Assembly: GCA_963693365.1 (NCBI GenBank)
Contig: CAVNZM010000003.1
Span: 248,001-312,000 of the forward strand
Length of the DNA stretch: 64,000 nt
Direction of reading: 5' to 3'
Source of the DNA: Amoebidium appalachense
Taxonomy: Eukaryota; Ichthyosporea
Shown here: in pieces, positions 1-64,000 of the stretch
How the letters are laid out: each line of letters starts with the position of its first letter
Numbering within the stretch: the first letter of the stretch is position 1
Made by a program: the position numbers and the translations under genes
Notes under the pieces: model-generated
The model's database searches: none
The model's input: only the letters and a program-made list of their open reading frames with translations
Told to the model about the DNA's origin: nothing

Positions 1-1349
1 AGCACACCTCATTGTTGCAGTGTTATGAAACTTAAAGAGGAAGTAGATTGGGCATGTTACGGGGTGCACCCGCACCACAAGCCACGTTACACACCTGACC
101 GGCTGTCGGTTGGGGCTTTTTGGGTGCCATTCTCGCTCTGCCTTTCTTCCCCACGTTTCTCTTTGAGCGGGTACTGCTACATATGCCTGTTTCATCACCT
201 AACTAACTTTCTTATGAAACATAGCTCTCTCTACCAACAACAGCGCATAAAATAGCACTTTCTTCCTGCGCGATTATAGGTAACTTTTATCTGAAGGCAA
301 ATAGTGAACTGTGTAAATGCAGGAGGGATGCAAGGAGTGAAAGGATGTAACCGGCAGCGGTCGTGTCTTCAGGATTCACTTGATTGGCTAATTAGCGCGC
401 CAAAAATCCATATTTGGTTAAATTAGGCGGCAAGTAACATTTGTGATCTTTGAGCCCTGTGATTCGTCAATTGTGATGTCAGTGATTGTGAGGAAAGGAC
501 GAAAGCACAGGACGTTACATATAAATAGCAACCACAATCTATCTCTCATCCATATCTCTAAAGTCTTTTGAAATCGATTTTATTTTTTATTTTTCTTTGA
601 TGTATAGCTACTATGTTCGCAGGCTTTAGTAGGCCAGGAACAGGGCATACCTGATCATCCTGGGACAATTGATTGCGGTGGAATATGATTGGCTAATGCT
701 AACTGGGGTACGCGAATATTTTATAGTCTAAGCCTATTACGTCACTTTGTTTAATTGAAAGCCTGAAAAACAAATATCGTTTTAGACTACAACCACCACA
801 CAACTCCAAAACAAACCAAAACTTTGTGACGGTTGAAACCAGACACCAGCATTTGTGCATGGTTTTGTACATGAAGAACCTCACACGTACTGACGGTGTG
901 CACGCGCTGCGATGAACTTAACGTTCGCTGCAGACGGGCCTTACACTCTCGCGACCGCGTGCATGCTTTCTGTCGCGGCGCCTCGACGGTTCGATAGAGT
1001 CCAGTGTTCGCTGAATGTGTAAGGAAAAATAAGGAGCCATCTCTGTAGGTGGCAGATGAAGAACGTGCTTGTAGATTAGTTCACTCTAGTAAAACTAAAA
1101 GCAAACAGCGAGACAGTCAAGCTTCATTGGGCCTTTAGCGCCTTTCCTTTAAGAGCTTTATTGCTCACTCATTTTTGTAGATCCCGTTTTGAAGCACAAA
1201 CATCACATTCAAGGAACACACAGCCAAATAGGTAGCTATGAGCTTGTACTGCATAAATGTCGTGTTAGATTATAGCCATAAGTAGAGCCACACCGTGAGT
1301 GTGTCGCCGCTCTCTTCCCCGCTGGTGCGCCTATATTTAGTATAGCACC
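1..1349. other. Upstream region of the lipase gene
   Basis: I see no supported gene here. Open frames are short and lack recognisable motifs. The sequence is mostly complex, with normal base composition, unlike the repeat-filled remainder. It should hold the promoter and 5' leader of the downstream gene. An AT-rich TATA-like motif lies near 520. An in-frame TAG at 1338-1340 closes the frame just before the chosen ATG at 1350, which supports that start. Confidence 0.5.
519..529 (+). promoter_or_regulatory. TATA-like motif, possible core promoter
   Basis: The sequence TATAAATA starts at 520 on the plus strand, followed by a pyrimidine-rich stretch (about 536-560). The match to a TATA box is seen. 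Its use as the lipase-gene promoter, with a leader of roughly 800 bases, is inference. A leader intron or a different start site could exist. Confidence 0.25.
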
Positions 1350-49432
<48,083 letters not shown>

Positions 49433-49449
49433 AGTGCATAGTATGTGGT

Positions 49450-49454
49450 TGTAA
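49450..49454 (+). terminator. Possible TGTAA polyadenylation signal
   Basis: TGTAA lies 18 bases past the stop codon of the lipase gene. This pentamer is the usual polyadenylation signal in chlorophyte green algae. If the organism is not a green alga the match means little, and a 3' untranslated region this short would be unusual. Confidence 0.2.
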
Positions 49455-50444
49455 ATCTTTTGAAGGCCCTGATTATCAGATATGTTCTTCTTCTCTCTAG
49501 TAATGCAAATACATTAGCTCTAACGTATGTCACCTGCATAAACACTAGGATTAGGAATTAACTACTAGAAAGAATAATTTCTCGATTGCGCATCTTGTAT
49601 GGAAAATGCCTAAAAAAGGAAATCGTACATATGAGAAAACCAAACCATTGCTATCGGGAACAATGGCGGCATGGACCTAAATGCGAGCATGTCTATACAC
49701 AAACTGTTTTTTTCTAAGGCACAACCGTAGCTTGTCTATAGACGCTGCCTAAAAAAAGCAGCACAGTATGTGGGCCACCTGAGCCATATCAGGTTTATAT
49801 CGGTTGGCAAAAAATTTAAGCAACAAATGCTTGGATACTTAGTCTTAGTGTATGTGGTTTGAAGTTTCGACATAAAAATATAGATGGCCAAATCGGCAAT
49901 AGCATGGTAACTCATAAATTGACAAATAATAGAGAACCACATTGGTAGTACATAATAACGCATAATAGATAACCACATCGTTAGTGCATAGTATGATAGC
50001 TCATAATTCAACACGTAAACAGACAGCTACATCGGTAACAGTATTATTTATAGCTCATAATTCTCACTCCGTATGCATGTAAGTATGGCAGTTGATATAG
50101 CTTCAAGGGGCCCATATCACTTGATAGCCCCAATAGCTTTATGTACATAAAACACGCTAGTATGTTCTACAGGAGAATAAAGATTCCCCTGCAGCGTATC
50201 TTCTTGCCTCCCTCCCTTCCCCCCCCCCCCCCCCCCCCTCCCCCGGGCCCCCCCACCCCTCTCTCTCGCGAGACCCACCGCCACCACCACCACCACTTCC
50301 ACCACACACCCGAATTTGCATGCACGTGCACACGATCACACACAGCAACACACATGCGCGCACAAATGCTCAGGACACACATGTGTGCGCGCATACACAC
50401 ACACACACGCGCGCGCACGCGCGCGCTCACACGCACACGCAGTG

Positions 50445-50477
<33 letters not shown>

Positions 50478-51309
50478 CACGTACTGGCACATGTACGGCA
50501 CGTATATAAGACACAAGACACAAACGTGGCACACACATGTACATCTGCACGCAGAGTGCCAGTATGCGGAGAAGCTTGGTATCGTGCAACGCCGCAACTT
50601 GAATAATGATTCGTCTGATTAGTACTATATGTAATCATCAATATTTATTCTGTCTCTTTTTCTTAAATGATTCAACGGATGGGTCACTCAATTTAATTTA
50701 CCAGATCTAGAAAAAGCAATTCAGATACCCCAAGCTCCACACCACTTCATACGATTCAATACTGCCTACATAGGTTTACATAACAATCAATGAATCATAT
50801 CATATTTCATGTTTTCTATTCCCAAAGCGGTTGCAATGGTGGACTTGTTTGTTTTGCCCCTCCTCCCACTTCCCTGCCCCCTCTCCCCGTCATTCCCCTT
50901 CCCCTCTCCACCCCCCACATCCGATGGACGCGGCCTGCTATCTTCCCCACCCTCACCCCCCTCAACTGACTCTGTATCCCAACCTTCCCTGCTGCTTGTG
51001 TCTTTTTCCTCGTTTTTACCTTTCCCCTTTCCTCCTTATGTTAAAGGTAACCACCACCGCCGCTGCCACAACACGTGCTGTTGTTACCACGTCTTGCTTG
51101 CTTCTTTGGGGCGGGGGGGAAGAGGGGGGGGGGGGGGGAAGGGGGGGGGGGGGGGGGGGGGGGGGAGGGTCCCAGCACGGGCACCTACCAAGATATATTC
51201 TGTTATCCATCAGACCCTTGAGAAAAATTGGGCGGCTAGCCTTCCCCACCCACACCACACTCGCGTTTCTGACTCGGTCGAGATAATTGTCGCTTGGTTG
51301 ATTGCATTA

Positions 51310-51660
51310 TCAAATAACTTCTACGAAGAATTTATCCGTCACAGCTAACCATTGCACAATTTCATACAACCCGGGTGTTCTCCGCGGCCGTGTTTTCTTT
51401 TTTGGCGTTTCGTCAGTTAGAGAAAGATTGTTTTTGCCTACGGTCATTCTGCTAGCACGGTTTGATGTGGTGCGAGGGGTTGCTGACTGGATATAGATGA
51501 TGTCACTGAGATTGATGGGGAAGGTGGAGGTGAACTCATTCCAGAGCACGGTAGAGTAATTGCGAAGAAGACCTATTTCCACGAGCACTGCATGATAGAG
51601 AAAACAATTTTTGGTTAGAAATGGTTGCATAGGGATTGAGTGCAGTAAAATTAGCACCAA
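51310..51660 (-). other. Unassigned open frame, 116 codons
   Basis: An ATG-to-stop frame in complex sequence, with a hydrophobic start and a basic stretch (TPKKKTRPRR). I recognise no domain, and no flanking splice-linked exon was found. Length alone is not strong evidence in a window this large. Confidence 0.15.
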
Positions 51661-51768
51661 TCTTTATTGTATCAGATAGCAGGTGAATTGATGTACGAGT
51701 GAGCATGTATGCTTTGGTGTTTGGTTTCTTCTTTTCTTTTTCTTTTTTTTTTTTTTTTTTTGGGGGGT

Positions 51769-51804
<36 letters not shown>

Positions 51805-52138
51805 GGGAGGAGGAGGGGGGAGAATTGAACGGGAAAAGGTGAAACTCTGGTTCTTTACAACCTCACTTCTATCAAGTAACCACGTATCGTTTGACCAAAA
51901 CCCCGTCATCCCCCCCCCCCCCCCTCCTCCCCGCCCCGCCCCGTCCCTCTTTCCTCCCCCCCCTCCCCCCCCCTTTCCGTGTCCCCTCCTCCTATCCCCC
52001 CCTCCTCCCCCCCTCCCAATGGCCATCCTCCCCTCTCTCCCTCTACCGTTCCCCCCTTTCCCAGCGTCACCACCCCAACAGCTCTTATCCCAAATAACAT
52101 GTAACTTGAAATTTGAAGGAGGGTTTGTACCTCCGCAT

Positions 52139-52382
52139 ACAGATACCGTCCGCGAATAAGAACCTCCGCCAACAAGATTTCGCCCCCCGGCAAAATCGGT
52201 TTTTTTTAAGATTCTGCCCCCCGCCGCCAGTTTTCCGGGATGATCTTATTGGTGGACGGACGAATAAGTCATACTGAATGGGGCCCCCACCATTAATATT
52301 TTGACCCCGACCCCCCCAAAAAATTTAGGATTCCGCCACCCGGCCACATTTTGGGGGGTTCTTATTCGCGGACGGTATCTGT
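52139..52382. mobile_element. MITE-like element with perfect 25-bp terminal inverted repeats
   Basis: Termini 52139-52163 and 52358-52382 are exact reverse complements, beginning ACAGATACCGTCCGCGAATA. The 194-base interior shows looser inverted symmetry, including CTTATT...AATAAG near 52229-52270. It has no coding capacity. A target-site duplication is not clear, so insertion is inferred from structure only. Confidence 0.6.
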
Positions 52383-52567
52383 ACGTCATCCCGTGTATTT
52401 CATCCTTTCTTCCAGGCAGAATCCATGAGGGCAGAGTCTGGTTTGCCCGTCACAGGGTAACATGCGGTGTCGACGGACGCACAGTACGCAGCCCTGGATG
52501 TGCCCGCTGTGTGTGTGGGTGTGTGGTGGTGGTGGTGGTGGTGGGGGGGGGGGGGGGGGGGGGGGGG

Positions 52568-52605
<38 letters not shown>

Positions 52606-52726
52606 AGGGGGACAAGGGGGGGGATGGGGGGGGGGGGGATGGGGTGGAGAGGGAGGAGAAGCGAGGGGGGGTATTTGTGTGTTTGTATGCTTTTTTGGGG
52701 GGGGGGGGGAAAGGGGGAGGGTGGGA

Positions 52727-52801
<75 letters not shown>

Positions 52802-54117
52802 GTATGTGCATGTGTATGGTTGGTTGTTTTCGGGCGTGTTTTTTTGTGAGAGGGATTTAAGGCACCAGGTGGTGTATGCAACAGTGATAGGCCTATCCTT
52901 GGCCGACATGGTGTCCCCCTCCCCCCTCCCTCCCACCCCACCCCCCTCCCCCCTCCCCCCTCCCCCGGGCCTCCCCCCCGCCCCCCTCCCTCCTCCCCCA
53001 ACACACCCCACCCGCGCCTGCCCGCCTTCCCGCACACCCGCCCGCGCGCACCCCCGCCCCGATTTTCAGCCTGCCTGGGATTTATGGAAATGGCCAAAGC
53101 CAAAACTTTCGGCTACATGTACACAAAACATGCTCCAAATATCCATTGAGACGCCTAGGAACAGCTTTAAATTAAATTTATTATTCCTTTAGATTCTAAT
53201 GCACTAATATACCAGATTCCGAAAAATAATTATCATAAGTGAAATCCCTGCCTGCAGTGATGATGGGAACTTCTTTTTTATGGTAACTTCGCAGCTTGCC
53301 AAAACCAATGAGAATGCAAACAGACAACTGGGTGTGGTCATGCATTGATGGCCGAACAAAGTAACTGCTATCCCCTCTAAAGCCATAGCTGCACCCTATC
53401 CAAGATAACCCCCCACCGGCCCCTCTCCAATTCCCGATATCCATTCCCAATCTCCCCCCCCCCCCCCCCCCCCCCCTTCCCCCCTACGCCTTCTTCCCCA
53501 TTTTCAATCCCCAATCGCCCCTCCTTCCCCTCCCCTTCCGCCGTTCCTTCCAAACCAAAAAGATTTGGTTGAGCATGCGCACTGCCCTTAGACAGCGGAT
53601 AGCGAGTTCCATTACCAACCGTGAACAGTTATTCCCTTAAAGTGAGTTAATATAAAAGTTTAATATAAAAAGCACCCATCATTTCCCACCGACAACTAAC
53701 CAGCCATTTAGTAGCCTGCAGAAACCAATGATTATTAATAATTCAATGGAAGAGTGAACATGTATTTGTTTACACACATTCTACAAACACGGGCATACCG
53801 GAGCTGCAGATATGATGATGGGATGCCTCGAGCTCGCTGTCCGCAAGTTGCAATCGCACTTAGGTAAGACAGAGTGGATTTGGTAATTGTTATATAGTCA
53901 ATATTGGCCCAGGGGGCAGCTGCGTTCGGTTTTGTGGGCCGGGGACGAACCCCTCAAGATCCCCCTCTGAAATGGCCCTCCGTGACACGGTCGATTAGTG
54001 TTCGTTAAATTTCCCCATGAGTGCATGCATGCGACGCAGCTGCGTGTGATGCATGCGTGCGTGGCGCGTGTTTGTGCGTAACCCAGTAGGTGTGTGTGCG
54101 TGTTTATGAGTGGGTGC

Positions 54118-54146
54118 ATATATACATATATATATATATATATATG

Positions 54147-54209
<63 letters not shown>
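54118..54209. repeat. (AT)n microsatellite
   Basis: (TA)n of about 90 bases with two small interruptions, in the intergenic region about 550 bases upstream of the metacaspase start. A shorter AT tract lies in metacaspase intron 3 near 56999-57038. Confidence 0.97.
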
Positions 54210-54211
<2 letters not shown>

Positions 54212-54754
54212 AGTGCATCGTTGCTATGTGTGTGAGGCCGCCTGAGTCAGCTGACACTCAGTCTCCCGAGTTTTGGCTAAAAATAGCGCATAATTTAATC
54301 TACAAATTAGCATCGGGGTTTTATAACCAAATGTGGAGTGCTGTTATCAGCTATTAGATCCCTTGGTTGTGATTGGTGTCCCTGTAGAATGGTGCAAATC
54401 TAATGGTAATCACTAAAACAGCAGGCATCACTATGTAATATAATTCCTGACCCAGCAGCATGATGAAGGAATGAACAAACAACGAAGACATGCAGCTTTA
54501 GTTGTATATAGTCTTTCTTTATATACAGCTGCAGTAAATATGCACAGTATTCATATGAGGATGGACATAATGCCAGCTCTAATCTCATTATTTAGGTTAC
54601 ATGGATCTGATCAGTTATTTACCCCTCTCTGATGCCGTAACAACACTTGGCTTGCCCAAGAAAAGCTGGCTCACGGTGTTCGCTCTGTCAGAAACAACCC
54701 AATTTTTCGTTTATCTCTTTTCGGCATCATCCTTGTTTCAATCTAACATCGAAA

Positions 54755-60741
<5,987 letters not shown>

Positions 60742-61011
60742 TGGGTTTGTATGCAGGTGTGTGTGTGTGAGGTGAGAACGTGAGGGGATTAGAAAACGGA
60801 TGTGTTCAAGTTTGTGTGGGTGGGTGGGTTTGTGTGTGTGTGTGTACGTGTGTGTACGTGTGTGTACGTGTGTGTGTGTGGTGCGTGCACCTAGCGTAAA
60901 AGTTAAGGACGTGTTGAACTTCTCACCCTCTGGTAATCTTTGATAAATATCTAAACTTGAATATATGAACAAAGCGTAATGCCTAGAATGGTGTGATAAT
61001 GCTAACGCATT

Positions 61012-61098
61012 AATAAACCGACAGATGTTGGTGTCAAACCAGCCGTTGATAGTTAGAAGGGTCTACCCCTTACCTAGGCGCGTTGAACTGTGAATAAA
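61012..61098 (+). terminator. AATAAA motifs downstream of the metacaspase gene
   Basis: AATAAA occurs at 61012-61017 and 61093-61098, about 270 and 350 bases after the stop. Either could direct polyadenylation. Both are common hexamers in AT-rich sequence, so the assignment is tentative. Confidence 0.25.
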
Positions 61099-61434
61099 GA
61101 AACCTATGACATGTATCAACTGCTTCATCCCCTCTGGTGATGGGCTCTGTTCAAGTGTCTTCTGTCTGCACGCTTAAATTGTTTATTTTGGATTTCTAAT
61201 TTTTTTGCGACGTTTTTCTGTGTCTGTTTGTTGTCTCCTCCGTATATCCAATTAACCCTCTAACACATACATCCCCCCCCCCCCCCCCCCCCCCCCCCCC
61301 GGCCCCTTTCCCTCAGAGCTTTTCTAATGATCGATCAATCCGACATGCCGATTGGTGCGTTACCACGTATCAGTTTTTCCCGGGAACCCCCACCAGAGCT
61401 ATCACATGCATTTCCCCCTACTCTGTACCACATA

Positions 61435-61474
<40 letters not shown>

Positions 61475-61493
61475 ATGAGATGACTTGGGCAAC

Positions 61494-61595
61494 GCCTGAG
61501 GACGGGCTCCGCTTAATATGCATACTGTTTATGTGTGCATATACTCTGGATTGTGTTGTCCGTTGTGAACTTCAGTGTGTACTTCGTCTCCATAA
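61494..61595 (+). repeat. Copy of a dispersed repeat found beside poly-C tracts
   Basis: Shares a core (GGGCTC..., CTGTTTATGTGTGC, ATTGTGTT.TCCGTT, GTGTACTTCGT) with copies at about 12676-12780 and 59770-59885, and more weakly with 4598-4690 and 44700-44850. Each clear copy directly follows a poly-C run. The type of element is unknown. Confidence 0.5.
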
Positions 61596-62930
61596 CACTT
61601 TCCCACCACCCTGCCCTCCCATACTCCCCACCAAACGCAACGCAGACCCAAAAACTTCCCTTTTGCGTAGGACGACTGTTAAGCCTATTTGTCTGGAATG
61701 TGCCTCCTCCCTGTATCCTTACCCATCAACCACTCTTTCCGAAGGGCCCACCTTTCGCATTACCGAAGTTGGCCCTTTCCCCTTCACCGTTCCTGAATTC
61801 ACCGGAAGGAATTCATAGACTTAAACAAAAAAAAGAAAGTGGCCTGTCCATGAATATATTAGAGAGTCGTGTGTGTGACTGTGCGTGCGCGTGTATGTGG
61901 TGTTGTGGTGGAATTGTTGGTCGTGTGCGGTGGTGGTGGTGGTGGTGTGTGTCCACAAGTGTGTGTGTGTGTGTGTGTGTTGGGGGGAGAGGGAGGGGGG
62001 GGGGGGGGGGGGGGATTAAACCCGCATGCAATCAACTAATGCACAAGAGCTCCCCCGCCCTTCCCCCACTCCCACAATCAAGCTGGTGAAAATTGTTTCT
62101 GCCATAACTGTACGGGTTGTGGTCTTTCGGTTGGGTGACCTGTCCACACTCAAGTTGCCAACCTGTACGCTTACACATGCACGTGTATGCTGGGTGCTCT
62201 TGGAGTTTAATTGGTCTATAAAACGACCATTCTCTCTCCCGCCGAAATTTAGGTTGCAAGAGTCACCCCCAAACATGCTTTGCTAATTGATATTGATGCA
62301 GTACACGGCTCACGATGTGTTGAAAACATCGAAAGGTTGCCGCCCAAACAACTAAAGGTGCATGCTCCTTCATAGAGGTCCCCCACCTACCTATTTGCTG
62401 GAGATAACGTGCACAATGATGGTGAGGGCTGTGGCTTGAAGGGTGTGGGCGTGTGTGTGTGTGTGTGTGTTTGTTTGTCTTTGTGCGTGTGCGTGCGTGT
62501 GTGTGTGTCTTTGTGCGTGTGCGTGTGTCTTTGTGCGTGTGCGTGTGTCTGTGTGTGTGTGTTGTGTGTGCGTGTGTTTGTCTTTGTGCGTGTGTGTGTG
62601 TGTCTAGTGTAAATTGTTTTGACAATCTCATCATTGATCATAATCATAAACGGTTAAACCGAGCCCCTCATCAAAGAAGCTTGCCTGCAACAATTGCAGT
62701 GGGTCGCGTTAGTAGTAGGTAATGATGGTAGTGGTTGCCGGGGGGGAGGAGGGGGAGGACGGGGGGGGGGGGGGGAAGAGGGGGGAGTTTTGTGTACATA
62801 TATATGTGTGTGGATGTTTCGGTGTTGATTTCCGTTTTGAATACACGCGCCGCGGCTCCCCTGGGGGGTGACGTGGGGGGGGGGAGGGGAGGATTGGAGA
62901 GAGTGTGTACATGTGTGTGTCTGTATGTGT

Positions 62931-62961
<31 letters not shown>

Positions 62962-63436
62962 GGGGGAGGGTGGCGGAGGGGAATGAGTTTATGGTTAACA
63001 ATAGGGACGCAAATCTAGTTACGTGTAAGGATAGGCACGCAAAGGGCTTAACTCCAAATGACGCGCTGATATTATCTTTTGGGACCACCAACAGAAACAA
63101 GCGCCGGTGTATTTCCTTTTACTCCTGTACATGTCACTTAACTATAATGTTATTTATTAGCAGTATAAAACCCTCATTTTTTCTAACTGAGCTTATTAGT
63201 TACTTATGCAAGACCCGTTATCTGGTACGTATTATGTACAGTAAAGCTATTGAAGTTGGAAATGAAGAGGTTGCCATTCTTGGCTGAATGGCTGACCGAA
63301 TGACCCCATCAAGCCACACTCGGAGTCACAAGAACACTACTGTAACAACTATCTACATCTCAACTGTATATTTTCATATCATCACTAATGCAAACACACC
63401 CAAATGTTTATGTACAAATCCAAATTAGCACGCTTC

Positions 63437-63536
63437 AACTCTTCCTCGTCTCTGCGTACGATGCAAGCCAACTCTTCCTCCTAGATCTCTGCGTACGATG
63501 CAAGCCAACTCTTCCTCCTCTCTACATACGATAGAA
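63437..63536. repeat. Tandem repeat of about 41 bases
   Basis: Two good copies and one partial copy of CTCTGCGTACGATGCAAGCC with CAACTCTTCCTC spacers, just 3' of the minus-strand gene. No function is evident. Confidence 0.85.
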
Positions 63537-63585
63537 GCGGATCCGCAAAATCGAAATGCAATAATTTTCAACTCCACACCACCAA

Positions 63586-63981
63586 CTAGAAGTGCCCAAG
63601 CAACCCCTCCTGCCTCATTTGGTCAAAATATGCATCCTCATCCTCCATCATTTCCTTCTGCCCGTATGTCATCCTCCCTTCCTCTTTGTCGAAAAGCTCG
63701 CTGTGCAACTCCCTCCGCTTGACATTCCTTCCATCTCCTTCCACCTGCATCCGCCTCATTTGCGCAAAATCAAAGCCTGTTTCTCGCGCCGTCACTGCAG
63801 TGTCACGTGCACCCACCATGCGGTGTGCTATCACGTGTTCATTGATGGTGTTTTGGATGCTCTCAAGCCCGAAAAACGAGAGAGAAAAAACACCGACGAG
63901 AATCAAGGCACGTTTCAGAAACTCCGGCCGGCCACTTGAAGTAGTAGCAGAAAACGTATCCCCGCTGGTCCTGAGAGACAT
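63586..63981 (-). CDS. Unrecognised small single-pass membrane protein (131 residues)
   Basis: A single uninterrupted frame on the minus strand, from ATG at 63981 to TAG at 63586, in complex sequence with even codon use. The protein has a polar Ser/Thr-rich N-terminus of about 20 residues, one hydrophobic segment at about residues 24-39 (RALILVGVFSLSFFGL), and a charged, Met-rich C-terminal part ending in an acidic stretch (MMEDEDAYFDQM) and GLLGHF. It could be an organelle membrane protein, but I recognise no family. Only 19 bases lie beyond the start codon in this window, so an upstream exon cannot be excluded. Confidence 0.55.
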   Translation of the reverse strand: MSLRTSGDTFSATTSSGRPEFLKRALILVGVFSLSFFGLESIQNTINEHVIAHRMVGARDTAVTARETGFDFAQMRRMQVEGDGRNVKRRELHSELFDKEEGRMTYGQKEMMEDEDAYFDQMRQEGLLGHF

Positions 63982-64000
63982 TTTGCTGTCGTGCTTAGTA

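Larger units (their letters stand above)
49433..54754. other. Intergenic region between the lipase and metacaspase genes
   Basis: No gene could be supported. Minus-strand open frames at 51310-51660 (116 codons) and 53196-53450 (84 codons) are free of simple repeats but match nothing I know. The region holds weak 45-50 base repeats (about 49900-50065), poly-C and poly-G runs (50218-50247, 51125-51168, 51766-51803), an MITE-like element, a (GT)n tract at 52731-52800 and (AT)n at 54118-54209. Confidence 0.6.
60742..63585. other. Intergenic region after the metacaspase gene
   Basis: No gene could be supported. It holds GT-rich repeats (60761-60890, 62447-62607), poly-C runs (61273-61300, 61437-61474), poly-G near 61997-62014 and 62943-62966, and one copy of a dispersed repeat (61494-61595). 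A TATAAA motif at about 62217 could belong to an unseen transcript. Confidence 0.55.

Noticed and set aside
1-1349. Small open frames at 25-255 and 699-884
   Set aside because: They are short, lack known motifs and fall in the expected promoter and leader region.
50809-51348. Open frame of 179 codons in the intergenic region
   Set aside because: Its middle is a poly-G/poly-C low-complexity stretch, and the flanks show no motif or splice-linked exons.

Overview
This is a eukaryotic nuclear window: spliced genes with many short exons, GT-AG introns that keep codon phase across every junction I could follow, and almost no bacterial-style coding. The extreme load of mono- and dinucleotide repeats, the high intron density and a plant-type (type II) metacaspase suggest an alga of the green lineage. 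I cannot name the species, and the lineage call is an inference. Layout: bases 1-1349 are upstream sequence. A very large plus-strand gene runs from 1350 to 49432. I reconstruct 30 exons and about 1,105-1,121 residues. An N-terminal membrane anchor and a Cys-containing lumenal region are followed by a seven-helix block that resembles the Wntless/TMEM181 (GOST-like) fold, and then by a class 3 (alpha/beta hydrolase) lipase domain with a GHSLGGA nucleophile elbow. Between exons 24 and 25 lies a 25.4 kb intron (19586-44990) made almost wholly of (CT)n, (GT)n, poly-T and poly-A, with a 500-N assembly gap. The probable catalytic Ser and Asp are encoded before this intron and the probable catalytic His after it. 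Bases 49433-54754 are intergenic, with an MITE-like inverted-repeat element and an (AT)n tract. A seven-exon type II metacaspase gene (54755-60741, plus strand, 370 residues) follows, with the His86/Cys139 dyad. Bases 60742-63585 are intergenic with repeats. A single-exon minus-strand gene for an unrecognised small membrane protein lies at 63586-63981. The most unusual feature is a recurring pattern in the lipase gene: tandem duplications sit on or against splice sites, so that decoy copies of a donor or acceptor lie next to the real one (near 7225, 13348, 15450, 18041, 18905, 45113, 45872, 47647 and 49001). In six cases the exon reading through a decoy can be followed, and all but one of the decoys reach a stop codon directly or after a frameshift. 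Microsatellites also tend to start right at splice signals, with (GT)n after donors and (CA)n or poly-C before acceptors. The three genes show no obvious shared pathway: a membrane lipase, a Ca2+-dependent-type cysteine protease and an unknown membrane protein.
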